A stretch of DNA of 48,493 nucleotides from Lachnospiraceae bacterium (GTDB lineage: Bacteria; Bacillota; Clostridia; Lachnospirales; Lachnospiraceae). The translations under genes were made by a program, and so were the position numbers. Positions 32,304 through 41,421 of the stretch are shown here, one piece after another. The notes beneath the pieces were generated by a model. That model made no database searches. It was given only the letters and a program-made list of their open reading frames with translations, and was not told the DNA's origin. Position 1 is the stretch's first letter, and the number at the start of each line of letters is the position of its first letter. The stretch is taken from NCBI GenBank assembly GCA_017439665.1, contig JAFSIS010000061.1:1-48493 (forward strand), given 5' to 3'.

Positions 32304-33192
32304 AGGGTGTAAAAACAGGCAGCCTTTTATGCAGATTTTCAATCAGAACCTCCCGGTGCTCTCCACCGAATTCTCCGTCCAGCGTCCAGCTTACCGACTC
32401 TTCACAGCGGATACTCAGACGTGAGGTTTTAAAATAGCGGATGCACTGGGAGTCGAATCTGGGAACCACCAGAGAAGAAACCGTACTGTCCAGCTCCACA
32501 TAGGTGACAGGACGTTTCACCAGAATCACCTCGAACTTTCCGTCATCCAAAAGGGTATCCTTTCCGACGATATTTTTAAATCCGCCCACAGAGGTAGAGT
32601 TGGTGACCATTCCCAGAATAAAATCCCCTTCCATCACCTCTTCATCACTTTCAATCCTCATCACATAGGACTTGATAGAGGACAGGCTCTTTACCCCTTC
32701 CAGAATATAGGCCACATGGCCCAGCATATTTTTCATCTGCTGGTCTGTGGCATAGGAAACCTCCGTAAACATTCCAAAGGCCGCCACATACACAAAAATA
32801 CTTTCATTAAATTTACCGATATCGCAGTAAAATACCCTTCCCTTCACAATATCTTCCGCTGCTTCTACCATGTGGGAAGAAAGCCCAAGGCTTCTGGCAA
32901 AGTCGTTGGTGCTTCCTGCGGGGATATAGCCGATGGGAAGCTCTTCACCGGACTGCATCATTCCGGTCACTGCCTCATCCAGAGTTCCGTCCCCACCGCT
33001 GCAGACGATCAGGTCATACACTTCTTTGGGTCTGCTTTTTACCACCTTGGCTGCATCCTTCGGCCCCTGGGTAGAGTGAATGGTCACCTCATATCCTTCC
33101 CGAACGAAGACATCCACAATATCCGACAGCTTATTTCGTATTTTAGCCTTACCCGACCGCGGATTATAAACAAAAAGCATCTTTTTCTTCAT
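32290..33192 (-). CDS. diacylglycerol/lipid kinase family protein (YegS/DgkB type)
   Basis: 300 residues. The nucleotide-binding start is KKMLFVYNPRSGKAKI and the catalytic signature is VCSGGDGTLDEAVTGMM near 82, followed by GYIPAGSTNDFARSLG. The C-terminal beta domain contains GGFKNIVGKDTLLDDGKFEVI and WTLDGEFGG. It phosphorylates diacylglycerol or a related lipid at the membrane face. It overlaps the preceding ArAE-like gene by four bases (ATGA), so the two are translationally coupled. Its C-terminus EGVKSxxx..PSAEE lies in the shared tandem repeat. Confidence 0.93.
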   Translation of the reverse strand: MKKKMLFVYNPRSGKAKIRNKLSDIVDVFVREGYEVTIHSTQGPKDAAKVVKSRPKEVYDLIVCSGGDGTLDEAVTGMMQSGEELPIGYIPAGSTNDFARSLGLSSHMVEAAEDIVKGRVFYCDIGKFNESIFVYVAAFGMFTEVSYATDQQMKNMLGHVAYILEGVKSLSSIKSYVMRIESDEEVMEGDFILGMVTNSTSVGGFKNIVGKDTLLDDGKFEVILVKRPVTYVELDSTVSSLVVPRFDSQCIRYFKTSRLSIRCEESVSWTLDGEFGGEHREVLIENLHKRLPVFTPSAEE

Positions 33193-34094
33193 ATTCCCAA
33201 TGCCTCCAGCAATTCTTCACGTAAAACCAGAATCCGGTCAATGTGATAATTGGTTACGATATCCATATCATCGGCCTCACAGGCTTTCCGCTCATCCTGA
33301 ATATGGGCACCGCACTTCTCCAGCATTTTGCGGTTTTTATCATTCAGCCTTCCGGGACAGTCCATACGGCAAAGTACCTCCATCTGGGCAACCAGCTGCC
33401 TGGCTTTTCCTTCACTGGCACGGAACGCATCATACTCTCTGGCATACCGTTTACGATGGAAAAGAAAACGCTGATTGGAGAAAATTGTCAGCTGTTTGGC
33501 CATGGCATCTATGGTTGCTGCCATTTTTTCCGTGTCCGGCAGCAGGTTGTCCCCATCAAACATCTCCTCTAAAAAAAGCAGCAGCTCTCTGTCCAGACTT
33601 TCTGCCGTATCTCTGATCTGCCGGCTGTTATCATAAGGAAAAACCAGAATATTGACCAGCATACCCACACCCAGGCCGATGGCTGTATCCCAACACCGGG
33701 ACAGGGCATAGAAAAAGGGATCAAGCTCCAGTGTAGTACAGATGATGATCACGATCAGACAGGGCAGGCTGGGTGAAAAATGCACCTGAAACATATTATA
33801 CGAGGTGATCACAATAATAATCCCCACCACCGCAGCAGCCAGATCCGGAATTGGCAGTGAAAGAAGGATCACACCTACCAGACAGCCAAAGAGCACGCCT
33901 ACGATCTGGGTAATACTGGATCTTACCGACTCCCTGAAGGTAGGCTCCATGGCCGTCATGGCACCCAGCATGGCAAAGATCAGCTTGGAGGTGGAAGTCC
34001 CATAGGCGTTAACGATCATCATGGCAATGGTTACTGCTATCGCCGTTTTTAAGGTCCGTAAACCGATTTTAAATTTTTTTCGTTTTCCCTTCAT
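33189..34094 (-). CDS. aromatic acid exporter family (ArAE_1/FUSC-like) membrane protein
   Basis: 301 residues. Six membrane segments fill residues 12-150 (LKTAIAVTIAMMIVNAYG, KLIFAMLGAMTAMEPTFRESVRSSITQIVGVLFGCLVGVILL, AAVVGIIIVITSYNMF, LPCLIVIIICTTLELDPF, WDTAIGLGVGMLVNILVFPY), then a helical cytoplasmic half. The EPTFRESVRSSITQ and RCWDTAIGLGVGMLVNILVFPYD motifs are typical of the DUF939/ArAE group, probable exporters of small aromatic compounds. It is coupled to the lipid kinase downstream. ATG at 34094 is 13 bases after the large surface-protein gene stop, so the three may share a transcript. Confidence 0.87.
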   Translation of the reverse strand: MKGKRKKFKIGLRTLKTAIAVTIAMMIVNAYGTSTSKLIFAMLGAMTAMEPTFRESVRSSITQIVGVLFGCLVGVILLSLPIPDLAAAVVGIIIVITSYNMFQVHFSPSLPCLIVIIICTTLELDPFFYALSRCWDTAIGLGVGMLVNILVFPYDNSRQIRDTAESLDRELLLFLEEMFDGDNLLPDTEKMAATIDAMAKQLTIFSNQRFLFHRKRYAREYDAFRASEGKARQLVAQMEVLCRMDCPGRLNDKNRKMLEKCGAHIQDERKACEADDMDIVTNYHIDRILVLREELLEALGI

Positions 34095-34107
34095 CCTCTG
34101 CCTTCCT

Positions 34108-37100
34108 CTAATTCACTTTATAAATCTTTAAGGAGTCAATCTCCAGATGGGTTCCTTTGGCCATGCTTACCGCATACAGATAGATCTGGCAGCTTCCCGC
34201 CAAACCCGCCTGGTAGGTCACGATTCCCGTGGCATATCTGTCCCCCATGGGTACAATGGGATACCAGCCTGTCTGGCTGCTGTCAAATCCCCATTGACCA
34301 CTGCCCTTTACCGTATACTCAAAACGGTAGGTTGCCCCTGCCTCCAGAGCTGCCGCTGTCCCTGTCAGCTCAGAAAGCTTCAGATAATAGCCTGATTCCC
34401 GGCTTCCGTTGGACATTCGCTCTATCCGGACAACCTGGCCGGAGGGACTTGCCGGGTCCATAAGAATACTCTTTAGCATGGTGTTTGCGGAATCGATCCG
34501 ATAATTTCCCAGAGTATATGTTTTTGTTGCTGGAGTAAAAGATGCTACCAGGGTATCCTCCGGATTATAGGAGCTGTCTTTTCCCAGATAATCGTTCAAC
34601 CGGGTACTTCCCTCCAGAGCCACAGGAATTCTGGCATTTACCTCTCCATTAATGACTGAATCCAGTATACAAACGTTCGTCCCCGCATAATTGACGAAAT
34701 CTCCATTCAGGGTACAGCCGGAGATGGTAACGTCATTAGCTGCGGTGATGATTCCCATGCTTCCCATAGCATTCCCGCTAAAGATACTGTTTGCAATCAG
34801 GATGTGTTCACAGGGATTAGCCGAATGATTGGTCTCAATATCAATCCCGTACTGAGGATTGGTTCCGTTGGCATCCCGGAAGCTGCAGTTATTTACGATC
34901 ACATGATCTGCACTGACGATAGACAGATTGTTCCTTCGATTGTTAAACAGCTCGCAGTCCCGGATATTGATCTGCCTGCAGCCTGCATTGGTATCCGCTT
35001 CATTATAGGAACCAAGATAGATACCGTCTCCCCAGCAATCGCTGATCTCTACTCCGGTAATATTAATATAGCGGCTGTCATAAAGACTGATTCCCATCCC
35101 CCATTCCCCGGTGCTGCCGGAGTGGCTGCTGCGCTCACCTACAATGGCACCGCCGGAAATATTTACATTCCTCACATTGTTTCCGGTGATGATGTGGTAG
35201 CCTGAGCTGGAATTTCCAATGGCTTTAAGGACTGCGCCCTCTTCCATGATCAAATTCATATTGCTTCTTAAATTGATTCTGGTGAGCGCATCAATGTTAT
35301 AGGTTCCCGCCGGAACGTAAAGTGTATTGCAGCTGTCCGTCAATTGACTGATTGCCTGATTAAAGGCTGCTGTATCCTCTGTTTCATCGTTTTCTACTGC
35401 CCCACAGTCCTGGGGAGTGATATAGGCACCGGAAAGGCCGGAATCTTCCTTTTCCTTAACGATGACCAGACATTTTCTCACCACACCGGAGCTGTTTGCC
35501 GTGGCAGTGATCACCGTCATGCCTGTTTTGGATAAAACTACTTTGCCCTCTGCATCTACGGTGGCGATCTGTTCATTACTGCTCTTCCATTGTATGCTTT
35601 TGTCACTTGCATTTTCCGGTAGTATCCGGGTTGCCTCAAGGAAGTGTTCCTCTCCTGCTTCCCCCTCTATCTCCATCATATTTAAGGTAAAGGAGCTTAC
35701 CGGGATAATGGCTACCGTCACCCTGCAGGAGGCTTTCACTCCGGTATCCTGGGAGATTACCGTAATCGTTGTCTTTCCCGGCTCCTTTGCCGTAATGGTG
35801 CCATCCGATGCCACCTCTGCCACCTGTGGATCAGAGGAGGTCCAGACAAGGGTCTGATTCGGGGCATCTGCAGGCTCTATAACGGCAGTCAGCTGATAAC
35901 GATTTCCCGTTCCCAGATAGAGAGTAGTTTCTTCCAGGGAAATCCCTGTCACCCGTTGGGTAAAATACTCTGCCGGCCGGATGTTAAAGAAGCAGGTTCT
36001 GGTTCCTCCATAGCTTCCTTTTCCTCTTAAAATAACCCTTGCCAGTCCTGTCTCAATATTGCGTTCATAGCCGATGATCTCATAGATATTGCCATAAGCA
36101 TCTGCAAGCTCTGCCCCCTGCCGGACATCCTCCTCATTTGCATAAACATGGATATCCTCTTTGGACAGTTCTATGGCTTCTCCGGTATAAACCTGATCAT
36201 CCACAAAAATCCTCAGACTGCTGATACTGAGTTCGTAAATCCCATAAGTGGCAGTCGTTTCCCCTTCATAATAGTTGATTCCGGTGATGGTGACCGTCAC
36301 CTGGGTCCCCTGAGGCGGAACCTCCTCCTGGTCGCTGCCGGAAGCTCCCTCTCCTGACTCTGAGGGCATCCCCGGCCAGCTGTAGCTTAAACTATAGTCC
36401 GTTCCTTCTTTCAGAACCTTTCCGTTCAGATCGATTATGGTCACCGGAGCCTGCCACTCCCGGGGCTTCTCGCTGTAGGGTCTGTCATTCACCCTTATGG
36501 TTCCCTGGGAAATTGCCCCTTTCACTACTTCTATTTCTGCTGCATGATAATAGCCTGCATAATTTCCCTTACCGATAATTACGCAGGTCATCTTTCCCAA
36601 TTTTTTATTATTCATCAGCCTGGTGGTATAGTCGATCTTCTCCTGCAGAACATAAGCTTCCCCATCCCCGGAGGCTTCCACCAGCTGAAACTGCGGTATG
36701 GCCCCGTTTTTCATATAGGGAACAATAGGCTCTCCTCCATCGGTTTTTTCCCAGATGATCTTCAGATCATTATTGGGCAAAATCGTATAGGTTCTGGTCA
36801 CACTTCCCCTGTATCTTCCCATCCCTGTAAAGATAACGGTTGCCTTTCCCGCCTTTTTGTGATTCTGATAGGAAATACGGTAATCTTTTCCTTCAATAAG
36901 CTCCTCTCTGTCCTCTCCATAGACCAGAAGCCCTGTCTGGCTTTGGAAAATCCCGCCGCTCTCCAGGATCTCTTTTTCCGAAAAGACCAGAGCGGCCTGC
37001 CAGTTGTCTCCCGGTAAAGTATCCTTCATTTCCCGGTCTCCAACTACCGTGATCTTTAAGATCTTCTTGCCCCGGTAGCCGGCTTCCCTTCCTGCTTCGG

Positions 37101-38526
37101 AAGGATAGATCTCCACCGTCCCGGTTCCCACATTCTCTGCCTTAATCTGATAAGTATAAAGCTCTGCCGGAAGGGCTTCTCCTCCCAGCTTGACGAAAAG
37201 AATTCCCACATCATCCATGGTCAGCGGTGCTCCACGGTATTCATACCGGGTTTGGTCAAAGGCAATGGCTGCGTTGGAAAAATTCAGTTTTTCATCCGCA
37301 AGAATGGTCATCTCCAGGGTAAGGCTGCCGATAAAATTCCCCTTACCGTTAACTGAATAGCTGTATTCATAAACCCCAGCATCAGGCTCATTCTCCAGAT
37401 CTGCTTCCAGCTGCCCTAAAAGCTCCTCATAGCTACAGGTAAAATCCCGGTCTTCCACCAGCTTCTGCTCTCCAAAATAAATTACAGGTGCCGGAAATTC
37501 AAGCTCTGCCCGGTAGTCTACGGTCTGCTCCTGTTCCAGGGGCTGACAGTCCGAAAGTCGTCTTGGCAGAATAGTAAAATATAACGTTCTGCTGCCGCTG
37601 TAATGCCCCTTCATGGTAATGGTGACAGAAGGGGAATTAAGCAGATTATACTCTCTTGCAGCAATATTGTTTTTGTAGCTTAAGGTATAGTCCAGCTTTT
37701 CCCGAAGTAAAATCCCATGGTGATAAATCTGAAGCTCCTGGGTGATCTCACTGCCCGTATAGGTAAGGCTTTCATCCTCCTGTAAAAAGCCCTCTACCCA
37801 GATTTCCTCTGACAGAAAAATCTTTCCCTCCCCTGTTTCGGTCTGAAGCTGCGAAACCTCTGCACTACTGTATAACCGCCAGGCAGAAGAAGGCTCTTCT
37901 GATTCCCCAGTGACATCAACAGATGCAGCATCTTCAGTCGGTGAGGTCTGCTCTTTTTTCGTTTCGCCGGATGCACCTTCTGACGCCTGCTTTGCTTCCT
38001 GTCCTGTTGATGCGCCTTCTGATTCCCGCACACCTGTGGCCAGAGCAGAGCCTTCCTCTCCGGCTCCTGCCTGATCTTCCTTCCGGGTGGATACATCCTC
38101 CGTATCGCTTGAAGTTTCTTCATTTGCTTCTGCAGATGAGCCATTCTCTTCTGTATCCGGTGAAGCTTCTCCGCCTGCTTCTTCTGTGGATGGGCCCTCC
38201 TCTTTTGTATCCGCTGAAGTTTCCTCTCCGACTCCTTCTGCAGATGATCCCCCCTCTTGATCAGCAGACTCTTTCTGAGAGGCAGAGATATTCTCATTTG
38301 TACCAGCGGTATCCCTCTTTTCAGCCGCCGTCTCTTCCTCTGTAGAAACAGTCTCATCTACAGGCAAGGTCGTACCTGCTCCCACTCCACTGCCGTCTTC
38401 CAAATCTTCCCTATTTACTTCCTGTGCATTTACCTGCAGCCTTCCTGTCGGAAACGCCAAGCCGCTTCCTGCCAGGCTGAGTGCCAGCAAAGCTGCAAGC
38501 ACTCTTTTCCATTTATATTTTCTCAC
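34108..38526 (-). CDS. large secreted surface protein: Ser/Glu/Thr-rich stalk, MBG/Ig-like repeats, Big_2 domains, right-handed beta-helix
   Basis: 1472 residues. A signal peptide (MRKYKWKRVLAALLALSLAG, cut after VNAQE or nearby) is followed by a 190-residue acidic S/E/T/G-rich stretch with an 18-residue degenerate repeat (about 95-150, EETSADTKEEGPST and variants). Residues 240-870 hold several MBG-like modules (LTYTGSEITQ, YSYSVNGKGNFIGSLTL, VIFTGMGRYRGSVTRTYTI). Two Big_2 domains follow (VTGISLEETTLYLGTGNRYQ, VSSFTLNMMEIEGEAG), then a pectate-lyase-type beta-helix from about 1060 (DCGAVENDETEDTAAFNQAI, VPAGTYNI, MGISLYDSRYINITGVEISDC, GDGIYLG) and a carbohydrate-binding-like end. No LPxTG anchor. 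It probably binds or cleaves a polysaccharide; its target is unknown. Confidence 0.88.
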   Translation of the reverse strand: MRKYKWKRVLAALLALSLAGSGLAFPTGRLQVNAQEVNREDLEDGSGVGAGTTLPVDETVSTEEETAAEKRDTAGTNENISASQKESADQEGGSSAEGVGEETSADTKEEGPSTEEAGGEASPDTEENGSSAEANEETSSDTEDVSTRKEDQAGAGEEGSALATGVRESEGASTGQEAKQASEGASGETKKEQTSPTEDAASVDVTGESEEPSSAWRLYSSAEVSQLQTETGEGKIFLSEEIWVEGFLQEDESLTYTGSEITQELQIYHHGILLREKLDYTLSYKNNIAAREYNLLNSPSVTITMKGHYSGSRTLYFTILPRRLSDCQPLEQEQTVDYRAELEFPAPVIYFGEQKLVEDRDFTCSYEELLGQLEADLENEPDAGVYEYSYSVNGKGNFIGSLTLEMTILADEKLNFSNAAIAFDQTRYEYRGAPLTMDDVGILFVKLGGEALPAELYTYQIKAENVGTGTVEIYPSEAGREAGYRGKKILKITVVGDREMKDTLPGDNWQAALVFSEKEILESGGIFQSQTGLLVYGEDREELIEGKDYRISYQNHKKAGKATVIFTGMGRYRGSVTRTYTILPNNDLKIIWEKTDGGEPIVPYMKNGAIPQFQLVEASGDGEAYVLQEKIDYTTRLMNNKKLGKMTCVIIGKGNYAGYYHAAEIEVVKGAISQGTIRVNDRPYSEKPREWQAPVTIIDLNGKVLKEGTDYSLSYSWPGMPSESGEGASGSDQEEVPPQGTQVTVTITGINYYEGETTATYGIYELSISSLRIFVDDQVYTGEAIELSKEDIHVYANEEDVRQGAELADAYGNIYEIIGYERNIETGLARVILRGKGSYGGTRTCFFNIRPAEYFTQRVTGISLEETTLYLGTGNRYQLTAVIEPADAPNQTLVWTSSDPQVAEVASDGTITAKEPGKTTITVISQDTGVKASCRVTVAIIPVSSFTLNMMEIEGEAGEEHFLEATRILPENASDKSIQWKSSNEQIATVDAEGKVVLSKTGMTVITATANSSGVVRKCLVIVKEKEDSGLSGAYITPQDCGAVENDETEDTAAFNQAISQLTDSCNTLYVPAGTYNIDALTRINLRSNMNLIMEEGAVLKAIGNSSSGYHIITGNNVRNVNISGGAIVGERSSHSGSTGEWGMGISLYDSRYINITGVEISDCWGDGIYLGSYNEADTNAGCRQINIRDCELFNNRRNNLSIVSADHVIVNNCSFRDANGTNPQYGIDIETNHSANPCEHILIANSIFSGNAMGSMGIITAANDVTISGCTLNGDFVNYAGTNVCILDSVINGEVNARIPVALEGSTRLNDYLGKDSSYNPEDTLVASFTPATKTYTLGNYRIDSANTMLKSILMDPASPSGQVVRIERMSNGSRESGYYLKLSELTGTAAALEAGATYRFEYTVKGSGQWGFDSSQTGWYPIVPMGDRYATGIVTYQAGLAGSCQIYLYAVSMAKGTHLEIDSLKIYKVN

Positions 38527-38566
38527 AAGAACCTTTTCTCCCTGAGTATCCTTTGTCCTTCAAAAC

Positions 38567-38589
38567 GGGAATGTTGCAGCATTCCCGGG
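38567..38589. promoter_or_regulatory. GGGAATGTTGC hairpin upstream of the surface-protein gene
   Basis: CGGGAATG and CATTCCCG (about 38567-38588) form a stem followed by TTTT on the minus strand, some 40 bases ahead of the surface-protein start. The same core, GGGAATGTTGCAACATTCCC, occurs at 41384-41403. It is probably the terminator of the preceding XRE gene or an attenuator in the leader. Confidence 0.6.
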
Positions 38590-38671
38590 CTTCCCCTATT
38601 TTACCATACACAGGAAGAAGATTCTATCGGTAAAAATCAGGACTGTTTGTTTCACAGCCGGAAATATTTTC

Positions 38672-39595
38672 CTATCTTTTCAGCATCTCCATCAGTCCGA
38701 TGGCTGCCTTGTCCACATCCTCTCCTTCAATCTTTAAGCTTACTCCGGAAAGATCAAAAATCAATTTTCTGCCTTCCCGGTAAACTAAGCGGATTTCTTC
38801 GCGGCAAAAAACATCCAGTGTATATCGGGTAAACATCCTGCCCGAAACGGTCTCTCCACTCAACAGAATCCGTTCATTGGTGACTGCCAGAGCAATGTGC
38901 CAGGGGCCGGGACTGTCGTTTACGGTATAGCTCTCACCCACCAGAGAAAAAAGTCCATATTCCTCTTCTCTCAGATTTTCAGCAATGGTTTCAAAAGCTT
39001 TTCTATACTGCCCAAGCTCTGCCCTCTGACTTTTTCTCGCAAACTGTAACAGCTCCTCTGCTGACTTCATCCTTCTGTTTTCTCCCTTTCCTGTCAGAAC
39101 CTCGATTTCTGCCCTGCTAAAGGTTTTCTTTCTCCCGTCCCGGTTATTTTCATAAAAGCCTGCCACCAAAAGGGCCAGCCCTAAACCTGCCAGAAAAAGA
39201 AGCTCTGCCAGCCCTGCCATGGGAGCATGGCCCAAAGTATTCCTCCAGATTCCCTCATAGAAAAGAAGGCCGATCAGAATCAGACTTCCTCCTCCGAAAT
39301 AAAAATTGATCCTTCTCAGCTTCTTCCTTTTTTCCCGATCCACAAGCTCTACCAGAAGAGTAGCTCCGGCAGTTTCATCCGGCTCTCCTTTTTTTCCGGT
39401 TAAAAGCTCCGTTATACTGATCTCAAACACCTGACAGATACTTTGCATGATCCACAGATCAGGCATGGATTTTCCCCTCTCCCATTTACTGACGGCTTTG
39501 TCGGTAATCTGCAAAGCCTCTGCCAGCTCTTTCTGGGTCCACCCTTTTTCCTTTCGCAGTTTGGCAATCAGATCTCCGGTTTTTTCTGCGTTCAT
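38672..39595 (-). CDS. XRE-type HTH protein with membrane helices and a PH-like C-terminal domain
   Basis: 307 residues. The XRE helix-turn-helix is at 9-62 (IAKLRKEKGWTQKELAEALQITDKAVSKWERGKSMPD). Then come two membrane segments at about 95-115 and 125-147 (GGGSLILIGLLFYEGIW; GLAELLFLAGLGLALLVAG), a charged helical part, and a C-terminal domain with WHIALAVTNERILLSGE and FDLSGVSLKIEGED, resembling bacterial PH/GRAM-like folds. A DNA-binding domain tethered to the membrane suggests sensing of envelope state. It lies upstream of the surface-protein gene on the same strand, with a hairpin between them. Family name not certain. Confidence 0.8.
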   Translation of the reverse strand: MNAEKTGDLIAKLRKEKGWTQKELAEALQITDKAVSKWERGKSMPDLWIMQSICQVFEISITELLTGKKGEPDETAGATLLVELVDREKRKKLRRINFYFGGGSLILIGLLFYEGIWRNTLGHAPMAGLAELLFLAGLGLALLVAGFYENNRDGRKKTFSRAEIEVLTGKGENRRMKSAEELLQFARKSQRAELGQYRKAFETIAENLREEEYGLFSLVGESYTVNDSPGPWHIALAVTNERILLSGETVSGRMFTRYTLDVFCREEIRLVYREGRKLIFDLSGVSLKIEGEDVDKAAIGLMEMLKR

Positions 39596-39743
39596 TCTTT
39601 CTCCCCCTCTCTATCTATTGCAGGATCCGAAGACGAATCCGGCCTGTTTCTTTACCGCAATCATACAGAAAAAACCACTTTCTGTCACCCGACTTGAAGT
39701 AGAATGGACGGGAGGGGAAAAAACTGGGGTAAAAGTCTTCTTT

Positions 39744-40661
39744 TTAATCAAACATCCATTCTAATACTTCTTCGGCATCCATTTCCCTCAGCCCTTCAGC
39801 ATCTGATAAAACCTCATTGCTCCAGCGCATGCGGGAGGAATCGGTCAGGTAACGGTAATCACTGCCGGCTTCCGGGTAACGTTTATACCAGTCAGGATAA
39901 TTGTTTTTCATGTATTTTTCTGCCAGCCTCTCCGCCTGACTTTGGTTCTTGGGTAAACTCCGACCCTCCGGCATCCTCTGATTCTCCGATAAGCTTTGGC
40001 CCTCTGTTTGGCTTTGGCCCTCCGATAAGCTTTGGTCCTCTGTTTGGCTTTGGTTCTCCGGCAGCCTTGTGCCGCACAGCCTCACTCCCGGCGGGCTGGA
40101 ATGGATCAGAACCACACTGCCGTCCTCACAGCTTCCTAAAGCCATCCATACATGACCCTCCATGCTCATAATATCCCCGGCCTTCCAGTCCTTTACCTCT
40201 CCGGCTTTTGTAAACTCTCCAAATCCTCTCTCGGCAAAATCTGCCGCCATTTCCGTCGAAGAAATTACATATCCAGGCTCACCACTCTTCGTTTCCATAA
40301 GGTTATACACCACCCAGCCCATATAGCCGGAGCAATCCAGACCGTTATGAACCTGAAACCGTGTCTTACGATAATCATAGGTTTCATCCTGCTGATCGGC
40401 ATATTTTTTCCAGACCGGACTAAGACCCAGAGTACGGGCCTCCCTCCCTGCTCCTCCATCCTCTTCATTCCATCCCCCACCCCAGATGTACATGGTCTGC
40501 CCCAGGGGCTCCCTGGCCAGAAGGAGAAGGCGGGCGACAGACCGGTCTGCCACGTTTTTTTCCGACTTCCCTCCACTTAACCCGGAAGATAAGATAAAAG
40601 CAAACAGCAAAACATCAGCCAGGATCAATAGCCCTATTCCAAACAGCAATATTTTTTTCAT
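39744..40661 (-). CDS. NlpC/P60-type cell-wall hydrolase with a hexapeptide repeat insert
   Basis: 305 residues from ATG 40661 (MKKILLFGIGLLILADVLL), behind AAGGGAGTACCCG. An N-terminal membrane anchor or signal (about 4-25) is followed by the NlpC/P60-like core: YIWGGGWNEED, catalytic Cys110 in HNGLDCSGYMGWVVYN and His170 in MEGHVWMALG. Residues 202-244 are seven degenerate six-residue repeats (NQSQTE, DQSLSE, GQSQTE...), 18-base units at about 39948-40072, set between core and a C-terminal YPDWYKRYPEAGSDYRYL segment. It probably cuts peptidoglycan peptides. The repeat-bearing loop is unusual within such a domain and is likely length-variable among strains. Confidence 0.82.
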   Translation of the reverse strand: MKKILLFGIGLLILADVLLFAFILSSGLSGGKSEKNVADRSVARLLLLAREPLGQTMYIWGGGWNEEDGGAGREARTLGLSPVWKKYADQQDETYDYRKTRFQVHNGLDCSGYMGWVVYNLMETKSGEPGYVISSTEMAADFAERGFGEFTKAGEVKDWKAGDIMSMEGHVWMALGSCEDGSVVLIHSSPPGVRLCGTRLPENQSQTEDQSLSEGQSQTEGQSLSENQRMPEGRSLPKNQSQAERLAEKYMKNNYPDWYKRYPEAGSDYRYLTDSSRMRWSNEVLSDAEGLREMDAEEVLEWMFD

Positions 40662-40952
40662 CGGGTACTCCCTTCTCAATATTAGGGTAACGGCAAAGTT
40701 TCTGACCCGTTACACATTACCATACCTTATGGGAGAAAGTTCATGGATATAACTAAAAGAGATATTTTCTTCTGTCCTGACATCTTGTATCATGTATACT
40801 GATAAGGGAAAAATAAACAAATGAAAAAATTGTTATCAAAAAAGATAGTTGAGTGAAGGAAATCAAATTGAGATTAGGATATAGTATTTCATCATAAAGC
40901 TTGGCTTTCAGTTTATTGGTACAATAAATTCTTGTTGATGGGGGTACACAAA
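40662..40952. promoter_or_regulatory. divergent spacer with promoter for the VOC gene
   Basis: An extended -10, TGGTACAAT (40917-40925), lies 28 bases ahead of the VOC start on the plus strand, with no good -35. The rest of the spacer is AT-rich and holds no open frame or hairpin that I can support. Confidence 0.45.
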
Positions 40953-41357
40953 ATGAAACTTGACGGTTTTGGATTGTTTGTAGATGATATGCCAACAATG
41001 ATCCGTTTTTACAGAGATGTTCTCGGTTTTGAGATTACCGGGAATGAGAATGCCGTAAACGTATATTTAATCAAAGATGGAACACTTTTCATGCTCTATG
41101 AACGAAAAAACTTTGAGAAAATGACAAGCAGGAAATATGAATATTTGAAAGGCTTCAACGGACATTTTGAAATAGCCTTGTACGTTGATACGTTTGAAGA
41201 AGTTGATCTGGAATATGCCAAAGCGATTGCCAAAGGTGCTTGCTCTATATTAGAACCGACAACAGCACCTTGGGGACAACGCACCTGCTATATCGCAGAC
41301 CCTGAGGGAAATTTGATTGAGATTGGTTCTTTTAATCGTTCCTTTGATCGAGTGTAA
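40953..41357 (+). CDS. VOC-family (glyoxalase/bleomycin-resistance-like) protein
   Basis: 134 residues from ATG 40953 (MKLDGFGLFVDDMPTMIRFYRDVLGFEI), behind GATGGGGGTACAC. Two beta-alpha-beta-beta-beta modules are visible: the first as above, the second GHFEIALYVDTFEEVDLEYAKAIAKGACSI, ending in the classic WGQRTCYIADPEGNLIEIGSF with the metal-binding glutamate. Substrate unknown; the family includes glyoxalases, dioxygenases and antibiotic-binding proteins. Its slightly lower GC than neighbours and lone position suggest it could have moved in, but the evidence is thin. Confidence 0.9.
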   Translation: MKLDGFGLFVDDMPTMIRFYRDVLGFEITGNENAVNVYLIKDGTLFMLYERKNFEKMTSRKYEYLKGFNGHFEIALYVDTFEEVDLEYAKAIAKGACSILEPTTAPWGQRTCYIADPEGNLIEIGSFNRSFDRV

Positions 41358-41382
41358 TAACGAATTCTAATTTATAAAAATG

Positions 41383-41404
41383 AGGGAATGTTGCAACATT
41401 CCCT
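41383..41404. terminator. bidirectional terminator hairpin after the VOC gene
   Basis: AGGGAATGTT and AACATTCCCT form a perfect palindrome between the convergent VOC and carboxypeptidase genes. On the minus strand it is followed by CATTTTTAT. Same core as the hairpin at 38567-38589. Confidence 0.75.
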
Positions 41405-41421
41405 TAACCTGATGATAAATA

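Noticed and set aside
37794..38357. Long open frames on both strands inside the surface-protein gene
   Set aside because: They are by-products of the biased codons of the Ser/Glu/Thr-rich stretch and have no start signals.
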